Shown one piece after another: positions 47,243 through 55,633 of a stretch of 64,000 nucleotides of DNA. The stretch spans positions 930,001 through 994,000 of the forward strand of contig NZ_AKGD01000001.1 in the NCBI RefSeq assembly GCF_000271305.1, given 5' to 3'. Every line of letters begins with the position of its first letter. Position 1 is the stretch's first letter. The DNA comes from Hydrocarboniphaga effusa AP103. GTDB lineage: Bacteria; Pseudomonadota; Gammaproteobacteria; Nevskiales; Nevskiaceae. The notes below the pieces were generated by a model. The model did not search any database. It was not told where the DNA came from and saw only the letters and a list, made by a program, of their open reading frames with translations. A program made the position numbers and the translations under genes.

Positions 47243-48073
47243 TCAGTGCCTCAGGTGCGGCTGATGCGCCTGCACCGGCCGCGAAATGCCGAGTCCGCCG
47301 TCGAGGAAGAAAGTCTCGCCCGTGATGAAGCGGCCTTCGTCCGCGACCAGGCCGAGGATCGCGCCGCCGATGTCGGCTTCCGGATCGCCGTGCCGATGCA
47401 ACGGAACACGTCCACGCATGAGCTGGTATGCGGCCGGATGGTTCTGCTTGAACGACTTCGTCGCGTCGCTTTCGGCAGCCGGCAACACCACGTTGACGGT
47501 GATGCCGTGGCGGCCCCATTCGTTCGCGGCCGTGCGCGTCAGCCCGCGTATGGCCTCCTTGCAGGCCGCGTAATCGGCCGCCCAACGGCTACCGTTGACA
47601 CCGAAGATCGAACCGAAGTTGACGATGCGTCCGCCGCCCTGCGCCTTCATGAGCGGGAACGCGGCGCGCATCGCCCACAGCGTCGCCTGCAAGCCCGACT
47701 GCAGCGTCTGCTGCCAGTCGTCGTCGGGCTTGTCCTCCAGCGGTGTCCACGGCATCACCGTTTGCGCGTTGTTGATCAAGGCATCGACGCGCCCGTAGAC
47801 GCGCACCGCTTCGGCGATCACGTGTTCGATCTCGGACCGGATGCCGACGTCTGCCGGAACGTAATGCACGGCCGGCGTGATCGCACGCAACGCGTCGAGC
47901 ATGTCGCTGGCGCGAGCAGCGGTGCGTGAACAGAGCACGAGTCGCGCGCCTTCCCTGGCGAATCGCAGTGCGACTCCGCGACCGATGCCGTAGCTCGCGC
48001 CCGTAATGACCGCCACCTTGCCGCGCAAGCGTCCTCGCGGAATCGCATCGTCGGCCATGTCGCCAGAAGCCAT
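47243..48073 (-). CDS. SDR-family dehydrogenase, catalytically complete partner
   Basis: A 276-residue SDR with TGASYGIG, LINNAQTV, NFGSIFG, DYAACK and FITGETFFLDGG. It is a close paralogue of 36310-37077. The ATG at 48073 has AGGAGAAAG upstream. It is the first gene of a tightly packed six-gene minus-strand operon (SDR, SDR, SDR, sulfotransferase, crotonase, SDR), driven from the 48074-48223 region. Confidence 0.91.
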   Translation of the reverse strand: MASGDMADDAIPRGRLRGKVAVITGASYGIGRGVALRFAREGARLVLCSRTAARASDMLDALRAITPAVHYVPADVGIRSEIEHVIAEAVRVYGRVDALINNAQTVMPWTPLEDKPDDDWQQTLQSGLQATLWAMRAAFPLMKAQGGGRIVNFGSIFGVNGSRWAADYAACKEAIRGLTRTAANEWGRHGITVNVVLPAAESDATKSFKQNHPAAYQLMRGRVPLHRHGDPEADIGGAILGLVADEGRFITGETFFLDGGLGISRPVQAHQPHLRH

Positions 48074-48138
48074 TCTTTCTCCTCGCGCTCGCACGGCGCG
48101 TGTTTTCGGTCGATCGCGATCGCGTCGCCGGTCGCTTC

Positions 48139-48161
48139 CTAAATGGTATACTATTGAAAGG
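48139..48161. promoter_or_regulatory. FadR/GntR-like operator in a divergent promoter region
   Basis: AATGGTATACTATT (48142-48155) is a near-perfect palindrome with core GTATAC, fitting the GntR pattern GT-N2-AC. It includes TATACT (48147-48152), usable as a -10. The 23 bases match 17 of 23 positions of the minus-strand sequence at 61071-61093. No good -35 is visible on either strand. Confidence 0.6.
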
Positions 48162-48223
48162 GGAAATCACCATACGACGATCGACACGTATCGATCGCCT
48201 CGAAAGATCGGCGCGGACAAGAC

Positions 48224-49138
48224 ATGACGACAGCCATCGGGGTCATCGATTTCAGCGATCGCGTCGCGATCGTCACCGGCGCGGCCAGCGGCATCGGGCG
48301 CGCGATCGCTGCGGCGCTCGCGGCTCGCGGAGCCCGGGTTCTCGTCAACGACGTGCAGGAAGCGCAGGCCACCGCCGCCGAGATACGCGCTGCAGGCGGC
48401 GTCGCGGTTGGCGACGAAACCGCGGTCGGCGATTTTGCGGCCGGACGCAGGATCGTCGATCACGCGATGCAGGCTTTCGGCCGGCTCGATCTGCTCGTCA
48501 ACTGCGCCGGCACTTCCGCGCCCGGGGCCTTCTCCGACATCGCGGAAGACGACGTGCTGCGCGTCTTGCAGGTCAATCTGCTCGGCCCCTACGCCCTCAC
48601 GCACGCGGCCTGGCCGAGTCTTCGCAAGCAGCGCTACGGCCGCATTCTCAACATCGCCTCGAACGCGGCGCTCGGCATGGGCCGCAGCGCGGCGTATGCG
48701 GCTTCCAAGGGCGGACTCATCTCGCTGACCAAGGACAATGCGCGCGAAGGCCGCGAGCTCGACATCAAGGTCAACGCGATGCTGCCGGTCGCGAGCACCG
48801 CGATGACCGCGCGCATTCCACCCGGGCCTTTCCGTGACTGGATAGACCAGGGCTTTTCGCCCGCGCTGATCGCGGCTCCGGCCCTGTTCCTGCTCTCCGA
48901 AGCCGTGCAGGCCAGCGGCGAAGTCTTCAGCTGCGGAGGCGGGCGCATCTCGCGCACGGCCTGGTTCAACACGCACGGCTGGTTCGATGCGCAGGCGACG
49001 CCCGAGGCGATTGCCGGGCACTACGACGAATTCATGAACCCCGACGCCGCACGGCTCGTCGAGAACCAGCCCCAGGAACTGCAGCGCTACACCGAATGGA
49101 AACCCTGGCCGGGGCCGGGGCGGATGCCGAACGCGTGA
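48224..49138 (+). CDS. SDR-family dehydrogenase (17beta-HSD4/MFE-2-like)
   Basis: A 304-residue SDR: TGAASGIG, LLVNCAGTSAPG, IASNAAL, AYAASK. The C-terminal extension (AWFNTHGWFDAQATPEAIAGHYDEF) is like that following the (3R)-hydroxyacyl-CoA dehydrogenase unit of multifunctional enzyme type 2. It is the first gene of the + strand beta-oxidation operon ending at 54324. Its GTGA overlap with the thioesterase gene shows coupling. Confidence 0.88.
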   Translation: MTTAIGVIDFSDRVAIVTGAASGIGRAIAAALAARGARVLVNDVQEAQATAAEIRAAGGVAVGDETAVGDFAAGRRIVDHAMQAFGRLDLLVNCAGTSAPGAFSDIAEDDVLRVLQVNLLGPYALTHAAWPSLRKQRYGRILNIASNAALGMGRSAAYAASKGGLISLTKDNAREGRELDIKVNAMLPVASTAMTARIPPGPFRDWIDQGFSPALIAAPALFLLSEAVQASGEVFSCGGGRISRTAWFNTHGWFDAQATPEAIAGHYDEFMNPDAARLVENQPQELQRYTEWKPWPGPGRMPNA

Positions 49139-49569
49139 AAGCCGATCGTCGCCCCTGCGCGATGTCGATCGAAGCGATGAATGCGCGCCTGCGCGCCTCG
49201 CCGTTCAACGCCTGGCTCGGCCTCGTCGTCACGCAGGCCGAGGCCGGATCGATCGAGCTGCGCCTGCGCTGGAAGTCCGACCTCGGCGGCCGGCCCGATC
49301 GCGACGAAGTGCACGGCGGGGCGATCGCCTCGCTGATCGACGTCGCCGGCTCCTACGCGCTCGCGAGCCTGCACGGCCGGCCCGCGGTGACCGTCGATCT
49401 GCGCAGCGATTACCTGCGTCCCTTCGTTTCGGGAGAGGCGATCGCGCGCGCCGAAATCCTTCATTCCACAAGACCGCTCTCGAGCGTGCGTATCGTCGTC
49501 AGCGACGAACAGCAGCGCCTGCTCGCGAGCGGCACCGGCACTTATCTCACACCGGATTCCTCGTCATGA
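49135..49569 (+). CDS. PaaI-type hotdog thioesterase
   Basis: A 144-residue hotdog protein with the intact PaaI motif HGGAIASLIDVAGSYA (His-Gly-Gly plus catalytic Asp), then VTVDLRSDYLRP. GTG 49135 is chosen because it overlaps the SDR stop; ATG 49096 would overlap the SDR gene by 43 bases. Probably an acyl-CoA thioesterase that releases CoA from dead-end intermediates. The stop overlaps the next start (ATGA). Confidence 0.86.
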   Translation: MKADRRPCAMSIEAMNARLRASPFNAWLGLVVTQAEAGSIELRLRWKSDLGGRPDRDEVHGGAIASLIDVAGSYALASLHGRPAVTVDLRSDYLRPFVSGEAIARAEILHSTRPLSSVRIVVSDEQQRLLASGTGTYLTPDSSS

Positions 49570-50453
49570 GCTCGACGCAGTACGTACAGCCAATGGCTCC
49601 GCGCGCCTGGGGCTTCACGCCAGAGCAGCTCGCCGAGCAGCCCACCGTCTATGCGCCCGGACTGCTCGCGGGACGCACGCTGCTGGTCTCGGGCGGCGGC
49701 AGCGGCATGGGGCGCGCCACCGCGTTTCTCGCGGCCCGCCTCGGGGCGAACGTGATCATCTGCGGACGCGATGCGGACAAGCTGCAGCGCGCGAGCACAG
49801 ATGCGCAGCGCCTGCTCGGCAAATCGTTCGAATGCCATGCGATGACGATCCGCGACGCCGAGCGCGTCGACAGGCTCATGGACGAACTGTTCGAACGCCA
49901 CGGGCAGATCGATGCGCTCGTCAACAGCGCCGGCGGGCAGTTTCCGCAGAACGCGATCGACTTCTCGGTGAAAGGCTGGCTCGCGGTCGTCGACACCAAT
50001 CTCAACGGCACCTGGTACATGATGCAGGCGGCCGCCAGGCGCTGGCGCGATCGCAAGCAGGCCGGCAGCGTCGTCAACATCATCGCCAACTACAAGCGCG
50101 GCATTCCGCAGTCCGCGCATACGGCCGCGGCGCGCGCGGGCGTGGCCTACCTGAGCAAGTCGGTCGCGGTGGAATGGGCTCCGCTCGACATCCGCGTCAA
50201 TTGCATCGCGCCCGGCACGATCGAAACCGAAGGGCTCAACCAGTATCCGCCCGAGACCATCGAGCGCGGAGGCAAGGGCAACCCGCTGCGCAGGCGAGGT
50301 GACGTCTGGGACATCGCCGAAGCGGTGATCTACCTGTGCGCGGCGAGCGGCAAGTTCATCACCGGCGAGGTGCTGCAGGTCGACGGCGGCATGCAGTGCT
50401 GGGGCACCAACTGGCCGCTCGGCGTTCCCGAGCAGTTCCGCGTCGACGGCTGA
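49566..50453 (+). CDS. 2,4-dienoyl-CoA reductase-like SDR
   Basis: A 295-residue SDR of the DECR type: SGGGSGMGRATA, LVNSAGGQFPQNA, and, in place of YxxxK, the block SAHTAAARAGVAYLSKS seen in peroxisomal dienoyl-CoA reductases and citronellol-type dehydrogenases. The terminal ITGEVLQVDGGMQCWG is conserved. It probably removes double bonds of dienoyl-CoAs formed from an unsaturated or branched substrate. Confidence 0.87.
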   Translation: MSSTQYVQPMAPRAWGFTPEQLAEQPTVYAPGLLAGRTLLVSGGGSGMGRATAFLAARLGANVIICGRDADKLQRASTDAQRLLGKSFECHAMTIRDAERVDRLMDELFERHGQIDALVNSAGGQFPQNAIDFSVKGWLAVVDTNLNGTWYMMQAAARRWRDRKQAGSVVNIIANYKRGIPQSAHTAAARAGVAYLSKSVAVEWAPLDIRVNCIAPGTIETEGLNQYPPETIERGGKGNPLRRRGDVWDIAEAVIYLCAASGKFITGEVLQVDGGMQCWGTNWPLGVPEQFRVDG

Positions 50454-50462
50454 GGAGAGCCC

Positions 50463-51602
50463 ATGAATCTCGATCTGAATCCGCGGCAACAGGCGGTTCG
50501 CGAACAGGCCCGCCGCATCGCCGACGAGCGCCTGCGACCGCATGCACACGATGTCGACTTTCGCGAGCGTTACCCCGAAGAAGGCTTGCAAGCACTCATC
50601 GACAGCGGGTACTGCGGACTCACGGTTCCGCGCGAATACGGTGGCATGCAGGCCGATTCGACAAGCGCCTGCCTGATCGTCGAGGAGCTCGCACGCGGCT
50701 GTCCGTCGACCGCCGCGCTGCTGCTGACCTGGGCCGGCGGCGTCATGTCGATCGCCGGCTTCGGCACACCGCAGCAGAAGCGGAAATATCTGCCCGGAGT
50801 CGCGCGCGGCGAGCTCAAGCTGAGCTTCGCGCTGACCGAGGATCATTGCGGCTCGGATGCCGCCGCGATCTGCAGCACCGCCGTGCGCGACGGCGAAGGC
50901 TGGAGGCTCAACGGCAAGAAGGCCTGGATCGGCAATCTCGGGCGCGCCGACCTCACCGTGGTCTCGCTCAAGACCGACCCGGACGCGGGTTCCAAGGGCG
51001 TGTCGAGCTTCGTGATCGAGAAGGGCGCGCCGGGCTTTCGCACCGGCGAGATCTATTCGAAGCTCGGCGCCCGCGGCACCGTGCATGGCGAGCTCATCCT
51101 CGACGACGTGCGCGTGCCCGACGAGGCCTTGCTCGGCGAAGTCGGACGCGGCTTCGCGCAGATGATGCATTCGCTCGACTTCGTGCGCCTGCTGACCGCG
51201 GCGCATGCGATCGGCATCGCGCAAGCGGCCTTCGAGGCCGCGGTCGAGCACGCGAAGACGCGCACGAGCTTCGGCCAGGCCTTGCACAGGCACCAGACCA
51301 TCGCCTTCATGGGCGCGGACATGGCCGTCGACCTGCATGCGGCGCGCCTCGTCACGCTGCAGGCCGCGGCCCAGCTCGACGCCGGGCATCCGCTCGGAAC
51401 GCAGGCCGCGATGGCCAAGCTCTATGCGACCGAGATGGCGACGCGCGTGACGCACAAGGCATTGCAGATCTTCGGCGCCTGGGGCGCGAAGAAAGGCAGC
51501 ATCGTCGAGCAGATGTACAGGGAAGCCCGGGTCACCGAGATCTGGGACGGCACTTCCGAGATCCAGCGCCTGGTGATCTCGCGCGGCATCTTCGGCCGAT
51601 GA
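50463..51602 (+). CDS. Acyl-CoA dehydrogenase
   Basis: A 379-residue flavin ACAD: FALTEDHCGSDAAA (FAD/substrate loop), GKKAWIGNLGRADL, RTSFGQALHRHQTIAF, and C-terminal EIWDGTSEIQRLVISRG. The position that holds the catalytic Glu in MCAD/SCAD-like enzymes (IYEGT) is Asp here. That may mean lower activity, another base, or an altered substrate. GAGGAG precedes ATG by 5 bases. It is followed by the ligase gene with ATGA overlap. Confidence 0.92.
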   Translation: MNLDLNPRQQAVREQARRIADERLRPHAHDVDFRERYPEEGLQALIDSGYCGLTVPREYGGMQADSTSACLIVEELARGCPSTAALLLTWAGGVMSIAGFGTPQQKRKYLPGVARGELKLSFALTEDHCGSDAAAICSTAVRDGEGWRLNGKKAWIGNLGRADLTVVSLKTDPDAGSKGVSSFVIEKGAPGFRTGEIYSKLGARGTVHGELILDDVRVPDEALLGEVGRGFAQMMHSLDFVRLLTAAHAIGIAQAAFEAAVEHAKTRTSFGQALHRHQTIAFMGADMAVDLHAARLVTLQAAAQLDAGHPLGTQAAMAKLYATEMATRVTHKALQIFGAWGAKKGSIVEQMYREARVTEIWDGTSEIQRLVISRGIFGR

Positions 51603-53233
51603 GCGCCACCCTGCCCGCGCATCACGCCGAGCGGGCGGCACGGTATCGGCAGGCCGGCTGGTGGAGCACGCAGCCGGTGCCGCGCCTGCTCACGCGGCAC
51701 GCGCTGTCGGCTCCGGGCAACATCGCGCTCACCGACGGACGCGGCTCGATGCGCTACGACGAACTCGAGCGCGTGGTGCAAGGCCTGGCCTGCGCGCTCT
51801 GGGCGCTCGGCCTGCGTCCCGGCGACGTGCTCGCGATCCAGCTGCCGAACCAGCGCGAATTCGCCTGGTTCCAGCAGGCCGCGGCGCGCATCGGCGTCGC
51901 CTATCTTCCGCTGACGCCGAACCTGCGGGCGGGCGATCTGCACTATCAGCTCGAGACCGCGAACGCGGCCGCGCTCGTGATCCCGAGCGAACATCGCGGT
52001 TTCGATCACGTGGCGATGGCCGCCGAACTGCGCGAGCGCCTGCCGAAGCTGCGCGAGATCTTCGTCGTCGGTGAACGTGTGCCCGCGTGGGCGCGGGCGG
52101 TCGATGCGCTCGTCGAACAGGCCTGGGAGCAACGGCATGGAGCCGTCGTCGATGCGCTGCGCGTCGACGCCGATGCGCTGCGCGCGATCCTGTTCACCTC
52201 GGGAACCGAATCGAATCCGAAGGGCGTGCTGCATTCGTGGAACACGCTGAGCTATCCGCTGCGCCTGCATCGGCACTACTTCGGACTCGGCTATGACGAT
52301 GCGATCTACACGCCGAGCCCGGTCGGCCATGGCACCGGCGCGATCTTCGGCGTCGAGCTCGCGCTGTTCGTCGGGGCGCGCATCGTCTTCGAGGAGCAGT
52401 GGAACGCGCAGACCGCGCTGCAGAGCATCGCGCGCGAGAAGTGCACGATGATGTGGGGAGCGACGACCTTCTACACCGATCTCGTCGCCGCGGCGCAGGC
52501 TTCGGCTCTGAAGCCGGCACGCTTCCGCTACGCGTTCTCGGCCGGTGCGCCGATACCGCGCGATCTCGTGCTGCGGGTCCGCGAATGTCTCGGGGCGCGG
52601 CTCGTCGCCGCGTTCGGCCAGTCCGAAGGGCAAAACATCACCATCAATCGCGCCGACGACGGCATCGAGCGCATCACAAGCTCGGACGGCCGCTTCAATC
52701 CGGGCATCGACTACAGGATCGTCGACGCCGAAGGCCGGGCGCTGCCGACCGGCGAGCCCGGGGAGATCGTCTATCGCGGCCCCAACGTCTGCCTCGGCTA
52801 TCTCGATGCCGGGCATACCGCGGCGGCGTTCGACGACGAAGGCTACATCCGCAGCGGCGATCTCGGCATCGTCGACGCCGACGGCTATCTGCGCATCGTC
52901 GGACGACGCAAGGAGATCATCATTCGCGGCGGCGAGAACATCAGCCCGCGCGAGATCGAAGACCTGCTCTATCGGGCTCCGGGCGTCGCCGAAGTGGCCG
53001 TGATCGGCCTGCCCGACGAGCGCCTCGGCCAACGTGCCTGCGCGGTCGTGGTGCCGGCCGCCGGCGCGGCGCCGACGCTCGCGAAGCTGATCGATTTCCT
53101 GCGCGACCGGCAGGTCGCCAAGTTCAAGTATCCGGAACGTCTCGAACTCGTCAGCGAGCTGCCGCGCACGGCATCGGGCAAGGTGCGCAAGGAAGTGCTG
53201 CGCAAGCGCATCCTCGGCGAGGCGGCTTCGTGA
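51599..53233 (+). CDS. Acyl-CoA synthetase (AMP-binding)
   Basis: A 544-residue ANL ligase: FTSGTESNPKGVLHS (P-loop), FGQSEGQN (in place of YGxTE), GYIRSGDLGIVDADGYLRIVGRRKEIII, and the C-terminal catalytic Lys in RTASGKVRKEVLRK. It activates a carboxylic acid to its CoA thioester and is probably the entry step of the pathway. Coupled on both sides by ATGA and GTGA overlaps. Confidence 0.93.
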   Translation: MSATLPAHHAERAARYRQAGWWSTQPVPRLLTRHALSAPGNIALTDGRGSMRYDELERVVQGLACALWALGLRPGDVLAIQLPNQREFAWFQQAAARIGVAYLPLTPNLRAGDLHYQLETANAAALVIPSEHRGFDHVAMAAELRERLPKLREIFVVGERVPAWARAVDALVEQAWEQRHGAVVDALRVDADALRAILFTSGTESNPKGVLHSWNTLSYPLRLHRHYFGLGYDDAIYTPSPVGHGTGAIFGVELALFVGARIVFEEQWNAQTALQSIAREKCTMMWGATTFYTDLVAAAQASALKPARFRYAFSAGAPIPRDLVLRVRECLGARLVAAFGQSEGQNITINRADDGIERITSSDGRFNPGIDYRIVDAEGRALPTGEPGEIVYRGPNVCLGYLDAGHTAAAFDDEGYIRSGDLGIVDADGYLRIVGRRKEIIIRGGENISPREIEDLLYRAPGVAEVAVIGLPDERLGQRACAVVVPAAGAAPTLAKLIDFLRDRQVAKFKYPERLELVSELPRTASGKVRKEVLRKRILGEAAS

Positions 53234-54324
53234 GTGCCGCGCTCGCGGGGCTGCGCGTACTCGACTTCAGCACGCTGCTGCCCGGGCCGCTCGCCACGCT
53301 GATGCTCGCCGAGGCCGGCGCCGAGGTCATCAAGATCGAGCGGCCGGACGGCGGCGATGCGATGCGCCGCGATCCGCACTATTTCGCATTGCTCAACCGT
53401 GGCAAGCGCAGCCTCGCGCTCGACCTGAAATCCGAGACGGCGCGAGCCGCGCTGCGGCCGCTCGTCGAGAGCGCGGACGTGCTGATCGAGCAGTTTCGCC
53501 CCGGCGTGATGCAAAGGCTCGGCCTCGGCTACGAGACGCTCGCCGCGATCAATCCGCGCCTGATCTACGTGAGCATCGCCGGCTACCGTAGCGACGGTCC
53601 CGAAGCCAACAGGCCCGGGCACGATCTGACCTACGCCGCCGAGAGCGGACTGCTCTCGCTCGCGGCCGGCGGCGACGGCGCACCCGTGCTGCCCGCCGCG
53701 CTCGTCGCCGACATCGCGGGCGGCAGCTATCCGGCCGTGCTCAACGTCCTGCTCGCATTGCGCCGGCGAGACGCGAGCGGCCGTGGCTGCCGCGTCGAGA
53801 TCGCGATGCGCGACGGCCTGCTGCCGTTTCTGTACGAGGCGATCGCCGACCGTCAAGCGCTCGGCGTCGAACCGAAGGCCGGCTACAGTCCGGCGACGGG
53901 TGGCTCGCCACGCTACCAGCTCTACCGCACGCTCGACGGCCGCCATCTCGCGGTCGCGGCCGTCGAGGAAAAGTTCTGGCGGAACTTCTGCGAAGCGATC
54001 GGGCTGCCCGCGAGCTTTCGCGACGATGCGCGCGATCCGGCCGCGACGCAGCAGGCCGTCGCCGAGCGCATCGCCTCGCGCAGCGGCGCCGAATGGGAAG
54101 CGCGACTGGACGGACTCGACGTCTGCTGCTCGCTCGTGCGCAACGTCGGCGAGGCGATGAGCGGGCCCGAGCTCGCGCACCTGTTCGATCGCAGCGTGCG
54201 TTTCGACGCGCGAACACTGGGCGCCCTGCCGCTACCGTTGAGCCGAAGCTTGCTGTGCGACGATGCTTGCGCATCCGCACCCGCGCTCGGCGAAGCCAAC
54301 GACGCGCTGCTCAAGCCGGCGTAG
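53230..54324 (+). CDS. CaiB/BaiF CoA-transferase family, alpha-methylacyl-CoA racemase-like
   Basis: A 364-residue class III fold protein. It has the racemase residues His131 in RPGHDLTY and Asp161 in LVADIAGGS. These are spaced exactly as His126/Asp156 in the mycobacterial racemase MCR, so racemisation of 2-methylacyl-CoAs is more likely than CoA transfer. Such an enzyme is needed when a 2R-methyl branch must become 2S before oxidation (isoprenoid, bile-acid or sterol side chains). The GTG start overlaps the ligase stop. The 3' end overlaps the convergent MFS gene by 14 bp. Confidence 0.86.
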   Translation: MSAALAGLRVLDFSTLLPGPLATLMLAEAGAEVIKIERPDGGDAMRRDPHYFALLNRGKRSLALDLKSETARAALRPLVESADVLIEQFRPGVMQRLGLGYETLAAINPRLIYVSIAGYRSDGPEANRPGHDLTYAAESGLLSLAAGGDGAPVLPAALVADIAGGSYPAVLNVLLALRRRDASGRGCRVEIAMRDGLLPFLYEAIADRQALGVEPKAGYSPATGGSPRYQLYRTLDGRHLAVAAVEEKFWRNFCEAIGLPASFRDDARDPAATQQAVAERIASRSGAEWEARLDGLDVCCSLVRNVGEAMSGPELAHLFDRSVRFDARTLGALPLPLSRSLLCDDACASAPALGEANDALLKPA

Positions 54325-55540
54325 CGCCCGCCACCGGCGCGATCGCGGGCCGCGCGAACAACTGCGCGACCGCCGCGACGAGCGCGAGCAGCGCGAGCGC
54401 ACCGAAGCCATAGACGTAGCTTCCGCTGCGATCGTACGAAAGCCCGACCAGATAAGGGGACAGCGCGGTCAGCCCGATGCTCGCGGGCGCCATCGTGCCC
54501 ATGACCTTGCCGAACACGGCCGGGCCGAGATAGCGGCCGATCATCGCCGACTTGCAGATCAGTCCGGCGCCGTAGCCGCAACCGAGCAGCAGGCCGAAAC
54601 CATAGATCGAAGCGACGCTGTCGGCACGCAGCATCAGTGACAGGCCAGCCGTCACGCCGAGCAGCGCGGCGCACCAGACGTAGCGTGGATCGACCCGGTC
54701 GCCGAGCAGGCCGGCCGCGAGCTGGCCCAGCGCTCCGGTCGCCGCGAGCAGGCCGACGGCGATCGAAGCTTGCGCAGGCTCGTGGCCGAGCGAGCGCAGA
54801 TGCGAAATGCCGTGGGCGAAGAAGCTCATGATCGGCATGCCGACCGCGAGCTCGCCGAGCACGATGGTCCAGATCAGCGGAGTGCGCAGCAGCCTCGCGG
54901 TCGTCCACTGCGCCGCGACGGCGGCATCCGCGGCCGACGCCTCGCCCTGCGACGAACGCCGATCGCGCAACAGCAGCCAGGCGATCAGCGCGATCACGAA
55001 GACGGTGGCGGCGATGAGCTTCCAGCCCGCTCGCCAATCGCCGTCGCCGGTTTCGAGCATGCGGCTCAGCAGCGCCGGGGCGAGTACACCGCCGAAGCCG
55101 CCCGCGATCATCACGATCGAGAACGCGAGCGCCCGATGACGATCGAACCAGTGCGCGATGAGCGTCTGCGTCGGGATGTAGGTCGAGGCGCCGACGCCGA
55201 TGCCGACGACGAGCCCGAACGCGACGATGTAGCCGATCGCGCTGTCGATGACCGTCGCCATCAGCGTCGCACCGATGCAGAGAATCAGCGATCCGATCGT
55301 GATCGTCGCGCGGATGCCGAGGCGCTGCATCGCGAGCATGATCAATGGCCCGCACAAGCCCTGGATCAGCAGCATGACGGTGAAGCCGAGTCCGAGCAGG
55401 CTGCGCTCGAATCCGAGTTGCTGCGCCATCGCCGTATTGAGCAGGCTCGCACCGAAATACGGAAAGCCGGTGTTGACGAGGCTGATCAGCGCGGCCACGC
55501 CGAGCATGGTCCACGGACTCGAAAGCGGTGCAGTTTGCAT
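54311..55540 (-). CDS. MFS transporter (12 TM, OFA/monocarboxylate-like)
   Basis: A 409-residue carrier with two six-helix halves (ISLVNTGFPYFGASLL, IVAFGLVVGIGVGAST; then TIVLGELAVGMPIMSFF, ALLGVTAGLSLML). The first-half loop motif is IAHWFDRHRALA and the second has LGDRVDPRYV. It is last in the minus-strand series FecI-FecR-TonB receptor-TauD-MFS and may carry the imported compound over the inner membrane. The ATG at 55540 is preferred; 55576 is possible. Confidence 0.89.
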   Translation of the reverse strand: MQTAPLSSPWTMLGVAALISLVNTGFPYFGASLLNTAMAQQLGFERSLLGLGFTVMLLIQGLCGPLIMLAMQRLGIRATITIGSLILCIGATLMATVIDSAIGYIVAFGLVVGIGVGASTYIPTQTLIAHWFDRHRALAFSIVMIAGGFGGVLAPALLSRMLETGDGDWRAGWKLIAATVFVIALIAWLLLRDRRSSQGEASAADAAVAAQWTTARLLRTPLIWTIVLGELAVGMPIMSFFAHGISHLRSLGHEPAQASIAVGLLAATGALGQLAAGLLGDRVDPRYVWCAALLGVTAGLSLMLRADSVASIYGFGLLLGCGYGAGLICKSAMIGRYLGPAVFGKVMGTMAPASIGLTALSPYLVGLSYDRSGSYVYGFGALALLALVAAVAQLFARPAIAPVAGATPA

Positions 55541-55633
55541 GAGAGGTCTCGATAAAAAGCACCCCGATGCCAACAACGGAATCGGGGAGATGGAGGTCGG
55601 TGCCGCGTGCGCCCTCGCCGGTTCGCGCGTCGG

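Noticed and set aside
48095-48125. GATCGCGATCGCG self-complementary stretch as an operator or HIP-like repeat
   Set aside because: GATCG-rich words are frequent throughout this genome's coding DNA; a single occurrence is not informative.
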